A stretch of 64,000 nucleotides of DNA from Paenibacillus phytorum (GCF_013141715.1 NZ_WHOA01000164.1:1-64000); one strand, 5' to 3'; positions 1 to 9,086 are shown, counted from the stretch's first letter. Made by a program: numbers and translations. Notes: generated from the letters alone by a model not told the origin.

Positions 1-237
1 GATCTCCCCAAAAAGTGAAGCGAACCTCCGAAGAGAATTCCGATTACTTTCCGGGGGCCCCATAAGGGTTCAGACAATTGCTTGTCCTATATCTGAAAGC
101 TGAAATGCTCATTGACTTGCTAGCGAGATTTTGCAATCTCTTTTTGAACGATTTCTCGTTCGCGCTTACTCACTCGTTGTTCAGTTTTCAAAGATCAATT
201 TCTTTCGTTCACTGCCGTGTTACCGAAGCAGCGAGAA
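1..237 (-). other. rRNA operon leader (5' transcribed region; 16S gene lies off the left edge)
   Basis: Read on the minus strand this contains TGATCTTTGAAAACTGAACA, the boxA-like antitermination segment typical of Bacillus/Paenibacillus rrn leaders, followed by a charged, structured stretch. No 16S start sequence (AGAGTTTGATCCTGG) occurs before the window ends, so only the leader is present. The two promoters just upstream favour an operon leader over a 16S-23S spacer. The mature rRNA itself is not seen. Confidence 0.7.
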
Positions 238-239
238 GT

Positions 240-268
240 AATATACCATACTGATTTTTATTTTGCAA
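240..268 (-). promoter_or_regulatory. rrn promoter P2
   Basis: On the minus strand TTGCAA (263-268) and TATATT (240-245) are separated by exactly 17 bases. It reads toward the boxA-containing leader. Tandem SigA promoters of this form are usual for Firmicute rRNA operons. Confidence 0.75.
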
Positions 269-318
269 CTAGTTTTTTTCTAGTTACTTTCACCAGCCTG
301 TCTTGCGGCCGGAGTGAT

Positions 319-348
319 AATATACCATGGATTACAAACACATAGCAA
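319..348 (-). promoter_or_regulatory. rrn promoter P1
   Basis: On the minus strand TTGCTA (343-348) and TATATT (319-324) are separated by 18 bases. The -10 element and the bases before it repeat those of the promoter 79 bases downstream, giving a tandem P1-P2 arrangement. Confidence 0.65.
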
Positions 349-387
349 TGTTTTATTTTTCCAATTTAAATGTTTTTTTAAAGATAA

Positions 388-428
388 ACAAAAAAGGCAG
401 ATTCCAATTAGGAATTGCCCTTTTTTGT
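388..428. terminator. Bidirectional hairpin terminator
   Basis: Arms at 388-405 and 411-428 pair over about 16 bases, with a 5-base loop and A/T tracts on both sides. It lies 40 bases beyond the reconstructed end of the minus-strand DUF2935 gene and upstream of the rrn promoters, so it probably insulates the two. Confidence 0.8.
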
Positions 429-468
429 CGTCTTTTTATCGTCTTCTTAATGGAGATTCTTTTAACAA

Positions 469-1251
469 CTACATGACTCTAGGTTTTGTAGGATCACAAT
501 TCGGCGGGGGAACAACTCCACTTTGAGACAACTTAATAGTAGCACTCTTCGCGATACATATGATCCGGCATGAGAGGGTTAATCCGCGATAACAGCTCTG
601 CACTTAGCCCAAGCTCCTCGACTTCTTTCAAGAAAGCCATGAATATAGACATTTCTATATTAACATCAGCATGGAATTTGTTAATTGAAGGGTAACTAGC
701 TCGCAACGTACGTAAATAACCTGTAAGTTCAATCGCTTTTAAATAAAACTCATTGAAACTCTTCTCAAACTGCTTGCTTTTCTTGATTAATCTCTTCTCT
801 ACCACATCCAAGTCCATCGTAATAACTGCCGCATGACCAGCAGCATCAGTCAGCCAAAGCAATGATGATGTAAAGATGCATACTTCGGGACTGACTTACC
901 CTCCAGAAGCACGATGAGTATTTTGAAGTACTCCTCAAGCTCATTCACCATATGATTGAGAAATGTCGGTGTTAATCCAAGCTTTATTTGCCCGAGTAAG
1001 AGACGATCTAAAAGATTCAGTTTATACTCGCGTAAATTTGCCGTTAAATCGTAAGCCTGTTTGTTTAATTGAGCCAAATTGGCAGCTTCCTTCATTCGCA
1101 CTTGACCAAGGAGTTGATTATATTGGTTTATGTAGGAATGGGCGATAGCAATATCTTTGAGCTCCACAGGAGCAAGGGCATTATAAATAAACCTCGCATG
1201 ATCCCCTAAAATTTGCAGCCAAAATCGATGCTCAAACAATGTTTGTTCCAT
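469..1251 (-). pseudogene. DUF2935 family protein gene, broken by two frameshifts
   Basis: The first frame starts at an ATG (1251) behind AAAGGGGC and encodes EHRFWLQILGDHARF, then fails after KYASLHHH near 863 because one base is missing. The next frame continues with LLWLTDAAGHA down to MYREECYY and stops at 533. Shifting frame again recovers KLSQSGVVPPPNCDPTKPRV and a stop at 469. Read across both shifts the product is about 262 residues, which fits the DUF2935 family (soluble, helical, function unknown). Two independent indels make true decay more likely than a single sequencing error. The terminator at 388-428 directly follows the restored stop. Confidence 0.8.
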
Positions 1252-1343
1252 CAACTCTTGCCCCTTTCCCTCTATTACTTTACCTAATTGTATGTAACGA
1301 TCTAATTATAAAAACCAATCTCTTTTACTTTTAAGATAAAACG

Positions 1344-1365
1344 AAAAAAGACGCCTAGTGGCGTC
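1344..1365 (-). terminator. Terminator of the EamA transporter gene
   Basis: On the minus strand GACGCC, a 4-base loop, GGCGTC and then six T residues form a compact intrinsic terminator about 77 bases after the transporter stop codon. Confidence 0.85.
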
Positions 1366-1441
1366 ATAACGGGAAGCAACTACTTAACTAATACATAGAA
1401 GCTTCTCCAGAATCTCTTCATAGTTAGGAAAGGGTTACTCC

Positions 1442-2392
1442 TCACCCTCTTACACGATCAGCTTTAACCTTTGGCAAAGCCACTTTATATCGACCCAAAT
1501 ATTGCGTCCCGATCACCCCCGCTAGAATCATCACAGAGCCGATCAAGTGATATATCGTCACTTTTTCCCCAAGAAAAAGGGCTCCCGCAGCCATGGAGAC
1601 AATAGTTGATAAATTAGTGAACACGCTCATTTTGGAGGCTTCTATCTTAGACAAGACATAGTTACCTGTCAAAGCCGTCACCAGTGAGGAGAATAAACCT
1701 AGGAAGAGAATGGCCACAATAAATGAAGGGTTAGACAGTGGTGAAAGAAAGGCCTCAAATGTCCCCGCACTAGCATGACTCGAAAGCGAAACAACAAGGA
1801 AGGTGGCAAATCCGATACCGAGCATAAAATAACTAATCTCCACTGGGCTAAACTGCTTCGAAAGCGAGCGAGCCAGAACACTGTATCCAGCAAAGGCCAC
1901 ACAAGTAAGAACCAACAGGATGATCCCTGTCATGTTTGACAAATCTACCGTGCTCCCCTTCATGATGAAAATAAATAGTACACCAAATACAGAGAGGAAA
2001 ATCGACAGTTTCTGGAAGATGTTTGTGGTTTCCTTCAAAAACAATGAAGCCAACACCATCGTTACGATCGGCGTGAATGCGTACAGGATGCCTCCCTCTG
2101 CCGAAGAGGTATGCTGCAGCCCATATGCTTGAAGCGTGAAGAATCCTAGTGGATATGTCGTTGCCAGCAATAGTGCTTTGATTAGCGGTTTGCCACGGTA
2201 ATTCAGCTTAACCAAACCTAGTGCAACCGGAATGGAGAAGACTGCGAACGAAACGGCAAAGCGGTAGGTGAGCGTATCGAGTGGGTTTGCATGATCAAGA
2301 GCTATTTTGGCAAACAAGAAAGAAAATCCAATGATCACCGCATTTAGTATGGCAAATATATAGGCAAGTTTGATTCCTTTTCGGTTATTCAT
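1442..2392 (-). CDS. EamA/DMT family transporter
   Basis: This 316-residue inner-membrane protein has about ten hydrophobic segments in two homologous halves, as expected for the drug/metabolite transporter superfamily. The N-terminal half has AFSFLFAKIALDH-like and YRFAVSFAVF stretches; the second half ends in GSVMILAGVIGTQYLGR. Members usually export amino acids or other small metabolites, but the substrate cannot be read from the sequence. It is divergent from a MocR-type regulator 151 bases away. That arrangement often marks a regulator controlling the exporter next to it, possibly in response to a vitamin B6 or amino-acid signal. Confidence 0.85.
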   Translation of the reverse strand: MNNRKGIKLAYIFAILNAVIIGFSFLFAKIALDHANPLDTLTYRFAVSFAVFSIPVALGLVKLNYRGKPLIKALLLATTYPLGFFTLQAYGLQHTSSAEGGILYAFTPIVTMVLASLFLKETTNIFQKLSIFLSVFGVLFIFIMKGSTVDLSNMTGIILLVLTCVAFAGYSVLARSLSKQFSPVEISYFMLGIGFATFLVVSLSSHASAGTFEAFLSPLSNPSFIVAILFLGLFSSLVTALTGNYVLSKIEASKMSVFTNLSTIVSMAAGALFLGEKVTIYHLIGSVMILAGVIGTQYLGRYKVALPKVKADRVRG

Positions 2393-2440
2393 AATTTCCC
2401 CCCGCTTCCTAACGAATTATGGTACTTTATTGGTAATGGT

Positions 2441-2519
2441 GCCGGCCGGCTGTTGGTTACAAGCATAGAACGAATACTGTCGCACTACAATCTATTTACG
2501 GACCAACTGTACCGGTACA
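2441..2519. promoter_or_regulatory. Candidate MocR operators between divergent genes
   Basis: The spacer holds two perfect palindromes: GCCGGCCGGC at 2441-2450 and TGTACCGGTACA at 2508-2519. There is also a direct repeat ATGGTAC/ATGGTGC near 2420-2442. MocR regulators bind spaced direct or inverted sites near their own promoter. Assignment to this regulator is inference from position. Confidence 0.45.
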
Positions 2520-2543
2520 ATTAAAGAGCGGGGGGATATATAT

Positions 2544-3884
2544 ATGCATAAATATTCGCTTATTTTCAATGACATCGAACGGCGAATTGAGAATGGACAA
2601 ATACGATCCGGACAAAAGCTGCCGTCAATAAGGGAGCTGTCCATCACCTATTCTTGCAATAAGAGCACGGTCATTCGTGCTTATACCGAGCTTGAGAATC
2701 GCCATCTCATTTACTCTATCCCCCAAAGCGGGTATTATGCGGTACAGAAGAGAACAGATAGCATCCATCCTACGGAACAATCAGCTTATGATTTCTCTTC
2801 GGGTGCACCGGACCCTGAGCTGTTTCCTTATCTGGATTTTAAACATTGTATTAATAAAGCGATTGATACCTATAAGAACGAATTGTTCGTGTACGGAACT
2901 CCGCAAGGACTGCCATCTTTATTAAAGGTGTTAACCAAGCATTTGGCCAACTATCAGGTTTTCACGAATCCAAGCAATATTCACGTTACATCAGGCGTGC
3001 AGCAAGCCTTATCCGTCTTGGCTTTGATGCCTTTTCCGAATGGAAGACGAGGGGTGTTGCTTGAACAACCTAGTTATTATTTGTTTATACGCCTTTTGGA
3101 ACTTTATCAAATCCCTACTTTTGGCATCACAAGAACAGTCAGCGGCATCGATCTGGATGAATTAGAGCGCTTGTTCCGTACAGAAGATATTAAGTTCTTC
3201 TATACCATGCCCCGCTTCCATAATCCTCTCGGCAGTTCTTATTCAGAACAAACGAAGAAAGCAATTGCCCAACTAGCCAAACGCTATGACGTCTACATCG
3301 TTGAAGATGATTATCTAGCTGACTTGGAGAACGATACGAAATCTGACCCCATCTTCGCTTATTCTTCAACCCATGTTGTTTATTTAAAAAGTTACTCCAA
3401 GATCTTGTTTCCAGGATTACGAGTGGGCGCAGCCATCCTCCCTACAGACCTCACGCTCACGTTCAGCAACTACAAGAAATTATCGGACATCGACAGTTCT
3501 ATGCTCTCGCAAGCCGCATTAGAAATTTATATTCAGAGTGGTATGTTTGAACGGCGCAAGCGCAAAATCAGAGATTCTTATTCGCGTAGACTGATGCATC
3601 TGAATAAATCCTTACTTGCAAACAGTGACACTGCATACCTACCTCCATCTGAAGTGATTTCAGGTGTGTACACCCATATCATCGTCCCAGCACATCTGCA
3701 CATCCCAACCCTGTTGGATAGATTGCGTAAGAAGCGTGTTATTCTGCAGGACCTCCAACCATATTACTTATCTGCGTTTAATCCTGAGCATTTGTTAAGT
3801 CTTAGCGTAACGCAAGTATCAGAGGAGCGGATCGAAGCCGGCGTACGACTTATTGCGGATGAGATCAAGCGGATGCTTGTGTGA
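2544..3884 (+). CDS. MocR/PdxR-type transcriptional regulator (GntR HTH fused to aminotransferase fold)
   Basis: The 446-residue protein starts at an ATG behind GGGGGGATATATAT. Residues 1-70 form a GntR winged helix (SGQKLPSIRELS, NKSTVIRAYTELE). The rest is a class I/II aminotransferase-like domain with the PLP-lysine motif SYSKILFPGLRVG and VEDDYLADLE. MocR proteins sense PLP or PLP-amino acid adducts rather than acting as enzymes. It is divergent from the EamA transporter, its most likely target. It ends just before a perfect bidirectional terminator shared with the converging TetR gene. Confidence 0.88.
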   Translation: MHKYSLIFNDIERRIENGQIRSGQKLPSIRELSITYSCNKSTVIRAYTELENRHLIYSIPQSGYYAVQKRTDSIHPTEQSAYDFSSGAPDPELFPYLDFKHCINKAIDTYKNELFVYGTPQGLPSLLKVLTKHLANYQVFTNPSNIHVTSGVQQALSVLALMPFPNGRRGVLLEQPSYYLFIRLLELYQIPTFGITRTVSGIDLDELERLFRTEDIKFFYTMPRFHNPLGSSYSEQTKKAIAQLAKRYDVYIVEDDYLADLENDTKSDPIFAYSSTHVVYLKSYSKILFPGLRVGAAILPTDLTLTFSNYKKLSDIDSSMLSQAALEIYIQSGMFERRKRKIRDSYSRRLMHLNKSLLANSDTAYLPPSEVISGVYTHIIVPAHLHIPTLLDRLRKKRVILQDLQPYYLSAFNPEHLLSLSVTQVSEERIEAGVRLIADEIKRMLV

Positions 3885-3934
3885 AACGGAGTTCCTTCGC
3901 TCCCCGAAGGCAATCAAATACCTATTTAAAAGCA

Positions 3935-3969
3935 AAAGCCCTTCTGATTACTTTCATCAGAAGGGCTTT
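3935..3969. terminator. Bidirectional terminator between MocR and TetR genes
   Basis: Two 14-base arms (3935-3948 and 3956-3969) pair perfectly around a 7-base loop, with A-rich and T-rich flanks on either side. It can end transcription of both converging genes. Confidence 0.9.
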
Positions 3970-3986
3970 ATTTATACATTCATCTG

Positions 3987-4574
3987 CTAGGAGATTCCGT
4001 AAAGAAGCAGATCCCAAACCGAAGCAAATTCCTGTTCAATCGTGTCTGATGACCATTCCTTCGCATGTGCAGGATGATGAAAACGCGAGGTAGCGATAAA
4101 AATAGCTCTCGCAGTAACGTTTGGTTCAACGGATTTGAACTCCTGGGACTTCATTCCTTCTTCGATAATGCGGGCAATCTGATCGATTAATTGATTGACA
4201 TGCGTATTTATCATTTCGACTGCATCTAATGTAACACCCGCGTACATGGCAAACATTTCGGAATCATTGATTGCATAGGCCTTCTTCGTACGGATCAAGG
4301 TTTCAAACCACGTGCGCAAACGCTCTGTGGCACTACCGCCAGACTGGACGGCGATAGCTTCTAAGGGATCTAAGATGATTTTGTGCAGCCATCGCTCAGT
4401 TACCGCCTCTCTTAATGAGGCTTTACTTGCAAAGTGTCGATAAAGAGTGCCATGGCTAACTTGAAGTGCCCGGGCCACATCGACAACGGAAGTTTTGTCA
4501 GGTCCATAACGCCGAAGCACCTGTTCCGCCGCGTCTAGTATGGCTTCTTTCGTTAGTGGAAGATCATTGGACAT
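3987..4574 (-). CDS. TetR/AcrR family transcriptional regulator
   Basis: I chose the ATG at 4574, which gives MSNDLPLTKEAIL and follows AGAGGGGGAGCAAC; an in-frame upstream start at 4604 lacks a ribosome site. The roughly 195-residue product has the TetR helix-turn-helix (AILDAAEQVLRRYG, TSVVDVARALQVSHGTLYRHFASK). A variable ligand-binding domain follows, with a C-terminal part like the TetR C-33 type (FIATSRFHHPAHAKEW). Its target is unknown. An inverted repeat upstream (4624-4662) is a candidate autoregulatory operator. The neighbouring asparaginases face away from it and need not be controlled by it. Confidence 0.85.
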   Translation of the reverse strand: MSNDLPLTKEAILDAAEQVLRRYGPDKTSVVDVARALQVSHGTLYRHFASKASLREAVTERWLHKIILDPLEAIAVQSGGSATERLRTWFETLIRTKKAYAINDSEMFAMYAGVTLDAVEMINTHVNQLIDQIARIIEEGMKSQEFKSVEPNVTARAIFIATSRFHHPAHAKEWSSDTIEQEFASVWDLLLYGIS

Positions 4575-4623
4575 GTTGCTCCCCCTCTCTATTAGTAGTT
4601 CCATGATATCACAGTAAGTATCA

Positions 4624-4662
4624 AAAACAAAATGACAATATCGTTATTCTGTATTTTGTTTT
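4624..4662. promoter_or_regulatory. Inverted repeat upstream of the TetR gene (candidate operator)
   Basis: AAAACAAAAT at 4624-4633 is exactly inverted at 4653-4662 (ATTTTGTTTT), with 19 bases between. It sits about 50 bases upstream of the TetR start. The rest of the 387-base gap to the asparaginase is AT-rich, and I see only the promoter listed next. TetR binding is inferred. Confidence 0.4.
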
Positions 4663-4887
4663 ATTTCTATTGGGAAGCAACCACATGCCACAGGCACTAA
4701 AAATAAAAGCCACAGACTTTTAAATGTTATATTTTCTAACATAAATATATGAATCCCCTATTATTACATTGCTTTGGCAGATCATTGGAAATAAAAATTA
4801 ACTCTAAAAAACATAGAATAATAGAGTATAAGATAGATTATCGAATGAAATATACAATTGTTATCGCTTCCTAGGAGTTTGATGAGT

Positions 4888-4916
4888 TTGTCAGTTTATC
4901 TAACACGATATAAGAT
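4888..4916 (+). promoter_or_regulatory. Candidate SigA promoter for the asparaginase genes
   Basis: TTGTCA (4888-4893) and TAAGAT (4911-4916) are separated by 17 bases, 45 bases before the start codon of the first asparaginase. The -10 element matches four of six consensus positions. Confidence 0.45.
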
Positions 4917-4961
4917 TATCTTGTCTTACATACCAACATCATCCACGGGAGGTAATATTAC

Positions 4962-6158
4962 ATGACATTGGAACGAAGCAAAAAAGTATTCAAGCGTGTC
5001 CTTTTCTCTTTACTTACTATCACCATGTTGGGGAGCAGCTCTTCACTAGCTTTCGCAGCGGATGCTCCAGCTCAACCGGCTAGCTTTCCGATTCCTGCTC
5101 TTTCGGACTCATTTAAGCAATCGCCACTCTCCAATGTGATCGTCATCGGAACTGGCGGCACCCTAGCCGGCAAAGCAGAAGATAGCACAAGCTTTCAGAA
5201 CTATAGAGCAGGTACATATCTAATTGAAGACTTGGTGAAACAACTGCCGGGTAAACAGAAAATCGCGGATGTGACAACCTACCAATTCGGTAACAAAGGA
5301 TCAGGCGGCTATACCATCGCTGATTTGAACGATCTTTCTCTTACTGTGGATCAAGCGCTTCAGGTTTATGACAGTGCCGTAGTTACAACTGGAACCGATA
5401 CCATGGAAGAGATCGCTTATTTCCTTGATCTAACTGTTCGTAGTGAAAAGCCAGTCGTCGTAACCGGCGCTATGCGGCCATGGGACGTTATCGGTACCGA
5501 TGCTCCGGCCAACCTGTACAATGCGATCAAGTTGGCAGGCAGCGGCAAGACCAAATGGTTTGGCACAGTCCTTATGTTGAACGATGTTGTTCACGCAGCT
5601 AGAGAAGTGACGAAAACCAACGCACAGCGTATGGACACCTTCGAAACGCCAATGCTTGGCGCACTGGGGTACATTGACGATAGTATCCGCATTTACCGTG
5701 CTCCTGCCCGAGCAGTGAAAGCTGGTACAACGGATTGGGCTACACCTTTCGATTTGAAGACGATCACGAAAGACAAACTGCCAGCCGTAGAAATCGTCTA
5801 TAGCTATCAAGAAGCAGGCGGAGGAGCTATTAAAGGCCTGGTTGCAGATGGCGCCAAAGGGATTGTAACAGCTGGCACCGGTGCAGGCGGTATTTCTGCC
5901 AAAATGACCGCAGCCCGTACGGAGGCAATTAAACAAGGCGTACTCTTCGTTACTACGACGAGAACAGGTTCTGGTACGATGTATCCCGGAACTGCGGATG
6001 GCATTATTGCAGGTGACAACCTCAATGCGCAGCATGCTCGTCTTATGCTTCTTCTTTCACTAGCATTCTCTAACGATCAAGCCAAGATCAAAGGCTGGTT
6101 CGCAAATTATGGTACACAGGATGTCAAAATCGATGCGCAGCTTCCTACCACTCCTTAA
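4962..6158 (+). CDS. ansA: Secreted type II L-asparaginase
   Basis: This 398-residue enzyme hydrolyses L-asparagine to aspartate and ammonia outside the membrane. A signal peptide (KRVLFSLLTITML...SLAFAADA) ends near residue 33. The two catalytic signatures are present: VIGTGGTLAG with the nucleophilic Thr near residue 67, and TTGTDTMEE near 143-150 with the second catalytic Thr-Asp pair. It starts at an ATG behind GGGAGG. It lies 65 bases upstream of a second asparaginase that is nearly identical across the catalytic region, so the two form a tandem duplication and probably one transcript. Unlike its partner it has no cell-wall anchoring domain and should be released. Confidence 0.92.
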   Translation: MTLERSKKVFKRVLFSLLTITMLGSSSSLAFAADAPAQPASFPIPALSDSFKQSPLSNVIVIGTGGTLAGKAEDSTSFQNYRAGTYLIEDLVKQLPGKQKIADVTTYQFGNKGSGGYTIADLNDLSLTVDQALQVYDSAVVTTGTDTMEEIAYFLDLTVRSEKPVVVTGAMRPWDVIGTDAPANLYNAIKLAGSGKTKWFGTVLMLNDVVHAAREVTKTNAQRMDTFETPMLGALGYIDDSIRIYRAPARAVKAGTTDWATPFDLKTITKDKLPAVEIVYSYQEAGGGAIKGLVADGAKGIVTAGTGAGGISAKMTAARTEAIKQGVLFVTTTRTGSGTMYPGTADGIIAGDNLNAQHARLMLLLSLAFSNDQAKIKGWFANYGTQDVKIDAQLPTTP

Positions 6159-6223
6159 ATCCTCCGAGACCACAGAAAAGAAACCAATATCGGCCATCCA
6201 CATAACAAGGAGGTAAACCATTA

Positions 6224-7951
6224 ATGACATGGACCCAACTTAGCAAAAATAGCCGTATTCAAAAACTGATCGCTCTTCCCCTTATCGTGTCTTTGTTAGG
6301 CACCATGTTGGCATTGGGAGGAGCGGCAACAACCGCCTTCGCGGAAGAAGCTGCTCCTATACCTGTCAGCTTCCCGATACCAGCCCTTTCCGATACGTTT
6401 AAACAATCATCACTTTCGAACGTGATTGTTATCGGGACTGGCGGTACCTTAGCCGGCAAAGCTGAGGATAGCACGAGCTTTCAAAACTATAAAGCAGGCA
6501 CGTATTTGATTGAAGACCTCGTCAACCAATTGCCAGGCAAGCAAAAAATCGCCGATGTGACGACCTATCAATTCGGTAACAAAGGCTCTGGCGGCTACAC
6601 CATCGCTGATCTATACGATCTTTCGCTAGCTGTCGATCAAGCGCTTGAGGTTTACGATAGCGCCGTAGTTACGACAGGTACGGACACTATGGAGGAAATC
6701 GCCTATTTCCTCGATCTGACCGTGAGAAGTCCTAAACCAGTGGTTGTAACTGGCGCCATGCGGCCTTGGGACGTCATCGGAACCGACGCTCCTGCCAACC
6801 TGTACAACGCTATTAAGCTGGCCGGAAGCGGCAAGACGAAGTGGTATGGCACTGTGATCATGCTGAATGACGTCATCCAAGCGGCCAGAGAAGTTACCAA
6901 ATCGAACGCACACCGATTGGATACATTTGCGACTCCAATACTTGGTGCACTTGGGTATATCGACGAAAGCAATATTCGTATCTATCGATTGAATGGACGC
7001 GCCATGAAAGCTGGTAAAGCCGACTGGGCAACCCCATTCGACTTAAAGACCATCACCAAGGATAAGCTACCGATCGTTGAGATCGTCTCTAGCTACCAAG
7101 AAGCTAGCAGCGGAGCCATTCGCGGTTTCATCGCAGACGGTGCGAAAGGGATTGTTACTGCGGGTACAGGTGCAGGCGGTATTTCTGCCCAAATGAGCGC
7201 AGCCCGCAGCGAAGCGATTAAACAAGGCGTTGTGTTTGTGACGACGACAAGAACGGGCTCAGGCACGATGTATCCGGGAACGACGGATGGCATCTTTGCC
7301 GGTGACAGCCTGAATGCACAGCATGCCCGCCTTATGCTTCTTCTTTCACTAGCATTCTCGAGTGATAACAACACGATAAAAGGCTGGTTTGCGACATACG
7401 GTACACAGAGTATTGGCGTGGATCCGTCCGATATCGGGAAGCATTGGGCAGAGGTAACCATCGGGAAAGCAATCAAGGACGGCATCGTCTCGGGCTACCC
7501 TGACACTTCGTTTAAACCGAACAAGAATGTTACTCGCGCGGAATTTGCAGTCATGCTGATGAATGGTCTGAAGCCGATTGGCGAAGGAGCGAAGCTAGCT
7601 TTTGCCGATGAGAATGAGATTGGTACTTGGGCTAAGAATGCCGTTGCGCAAGCTGTCAAAGCAGGCTTCATCCAAGGCTACGACGATGGTACATTCCGAC
7701 CGAATGAACCGATTACCCGCACGGAAATGGCGTCCATGATTGCAGGTGCGATGAATCTGAAAGCTGATCCTTCTGCAGCTACAGGATTTGCCGATGATCA
7801 GGAGATTCCTTCATGGGGTAAAGGCGCCGTCATTGCACTTAAGCAGGCAGGTGTAGTTAGCGGTAACGAAAACAATCAATACTTACCGAGTGGCTCTACA
7901 ACAAGAGCTGAAGCTGTAACGGTCATTATTAACATGCTGAACAAGAAATAA
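6224..7951 (+). CDS. Type II L-asparaginase with three C-terminal SLH domains
   Basis: The 575-residue protein has a signal peptide ending in TTAFAEEA, then a catalytic domain (about 45-400) closely matching the preceding gene, with GTGGTLAG and TTGTDTMEE intact. Three S-layer homology domains follow, starting near residues 405, 465 and 525 (DIGKHWAEVTIGKAI...ITRTEMASMI...TTRAEAVTVI). SLH domains bind pyruvylated secondary cell-wall polymers, so this copy should stay on the cell surface while its neighbour diffuses away. Translation starts behind GGAGG. A strong terminator follows directly. Confidence 0.92.
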   Translation: MTWTQLSKNSRIQKLIALPLIVSLLGTMLALGGAATTAFAEEAAPIPVSFPIPALSDTFKQSSLSNVIVIGTGGTLAGKAEDSTSFQNYKAGTYLIEDLVNQLPGKQKIADVTTYQFGNKGSGGYTIADLYDLSLAVDQALEVYDSAVVTTGTDTMEEIAYFLDLTVRSPKPVVVTGAMRPWDVIGTDAPANLYNAIKLAGSGKTKWYGTVIMLNDVIQAAREVTKSNAHRLDTFATPILGALGYIDESNIRIYRLNGRAMKAGKADWATPFDLKTITKDKLPIVEIVSSYQEASSGAIRGFIADGAKGIVTAGTGAGGISAQMSAARSEAIKQGVVFVTTTRTGSGTMYPGTTDGIFAGDSLNAQHARLMLLLSLAFSSDNNTIKGWFATYGTQSIGVDPSDIGKHWAEVTIGKAIKDGIVSGYPDTSFKPNKNVTRAEFAVMLMNGLKPIGEGAKLAFADENEIGTWAKNAVAQAVKAGFIQGYDDGTFRPNEPITRTEMASMIAGAMNLKADPSAATGFADDQEIPSWGKGAVIALKQAGVVSGNENNQYLPSGSTTRAEAVTVIINMLNKK

Positions 7952-7964
7952 TAGCAAGCGTCAT

Positions 7965-8006
7965 AAACCCCTCTTTGTATGATTTTTCATACAGGAGGGG
8001 TTTTTA
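7965..8006. terminator. Terminator between converging genes
   Basis: Arms at 7965-7982 and 7987-8003 pair over about 17 bases with one mismatch region, followed by a T tract. It ends the asparaginase pair and can also serve the converging reductase gene. Confidence 0.88.
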
Positions 8007-8009
8007 TTT

Positions 8010-9059
8010 CTAGGTCATCATTCGTTTGACTAATTCTCGATTGCGCTTTTTAAATACTTCATTATGTGAAGACACCATGGCAACCTTATTAGCATCCGGT
8101 TGGATATATTGCTTTGCTTTATTTACTGCGTTTGCTGCATCTTGAAATGCACCGGCTATTAAATGCAGCTTCCCATCGTGGTGTAAAATATCTCCAGCCG
8201 CATAAATTCCATCTATCGAAGATTCGCTAGCCGCATTACCAGCAATGTAATAGTTATCTGCGATCGCAATCTTTACTTCACTATTTTTAAGCAGTGTTGT
8301 ATCACGTTCATAACCATGATTAATAATCACTTCATCAATGGGCAAATACGATACCTCACCTGTTTCATGGTTGGTAAGTTCGACACGTTCAATGACTTCA
8401 TGATTACTGCTAGCAACTAGTTTGGTTATGGACGTATGGAAGAAACAAACAACGGAGCTCTCCATGAGCTGCTTTACTTGTGCCTCGTGACCTGTTAAAG
8501 CCTCTTTTCGATAGGTTAAATAAACGTTCTTGGCGATAGGCTCTAGTTCATTTGCCCAATCAATTGCAGAATTACCCCCGCCAGAAATGATCACCGTTTT
8601 GTTTCTAAAATGCTGCAAAGACTTCACGGTATAGTTCAAATTCGACACTTCATATCTCTCTGCGCCTTCGATCTCCAGCCTTTGCGGATTCAATATTCCC
8701 CCTCCAACAGCAACGATAACTGTTTTCGTGTAATGCTTTTGACCAGAAGCAGCTTGTAAGACAAAAATACCCTCTTCATTACGTGTGATCGACTCTACCT
8801 TTTCGTTCAACACAACTTCTGGATGAAACGTTAGTCCTTGCTCTACAAGATTTTCAATAAGCTTCGCTCCTGGAATTGGCGTGTGTCCTCCCACATCCCA
8901 AATCATTTTCTCCGGATAGATATGTATTTTTCCACCTAGTTGGGTTTGATACTCAATAAGCTTGGTCTTCATTTCTCTAAGTCCACTATAAAAAGCGGAG
9001 TAAAGCCCTGCTGGTCCTCCTCCAATGACAGTCACATCATACAATTCCTGTTCTTCCAT
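8010..9059 (-). CDS. Ferredoxin/flavodoxin-NADP reductase-like flavoprotein (YcgT/YumC type)
   Basis: This 349-residue cytosolic flavoprotein has an N-terminal FAD motif (VTVIGGGPAGLYSAFYSGLR), a central NAD(P) motif (TVIISGGGNSAIDWANEL) and a C-terminal FAD motif (IDGIYAAGDI). It has no CxxC redox pair, so it belongs to the thioredoxin-reductase-like FNR2 group rather than to true thioredoxin reductases. Members pass electrons from NADPH to ferredoxin or flavodoxin. It is divergent from a siderophore uptake operon and has its own Fur box, so a role in reducing imported ferric siderophore is likely but inferred. Confidence 0.85.
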   Translation of the reverse strand: MEEQELYDVTVIGGGPAGLYSAFYSGLREMKTKLIEYQTQLGGKIHIYPEKMIWDVGGHTPIPGAKLIENLVEQGLTFHPEVVLNEKVESITRNEEGIFVLQAASGQKHYTKTVIVAVGGGILNPQRLEIEGAERYEVSNLNYTVKSLQHFRNKTVIISGGGNSAIDWANELEPIAKNVYLTYRKEALTGHEAQVKQLMESSVVCFFHTSITKLVASSNHEVIERVELTNHETGEVSYLPIDEVIINHGYERDTTLLKNSEVKIAIADNYYIAGNAASESSIDGIYAAGDILHHDGKLHLIAGAFQDAANAVNKAKQYIQPDANKVAMVSSHNEVFKKRNRELVKRMMT

Positions 9060-9086
9060 TTCCCGATCACTCCTCGGCTACGAAAC

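Noticed and set aside
1..237. 16S rRNA gene or 16S-23S spacer
   Set aside because: No 16S or 23S sequence is present in the window, and two tandem promoters lie immediately upstream, so this is read as an operon leader only.
5430..6035. 201-residue open frame on the minus strand
   Set aside because: It lies opposite the asparaginase coding sequence, has no ribosome site or recognisable motif, and is a shadow frame.
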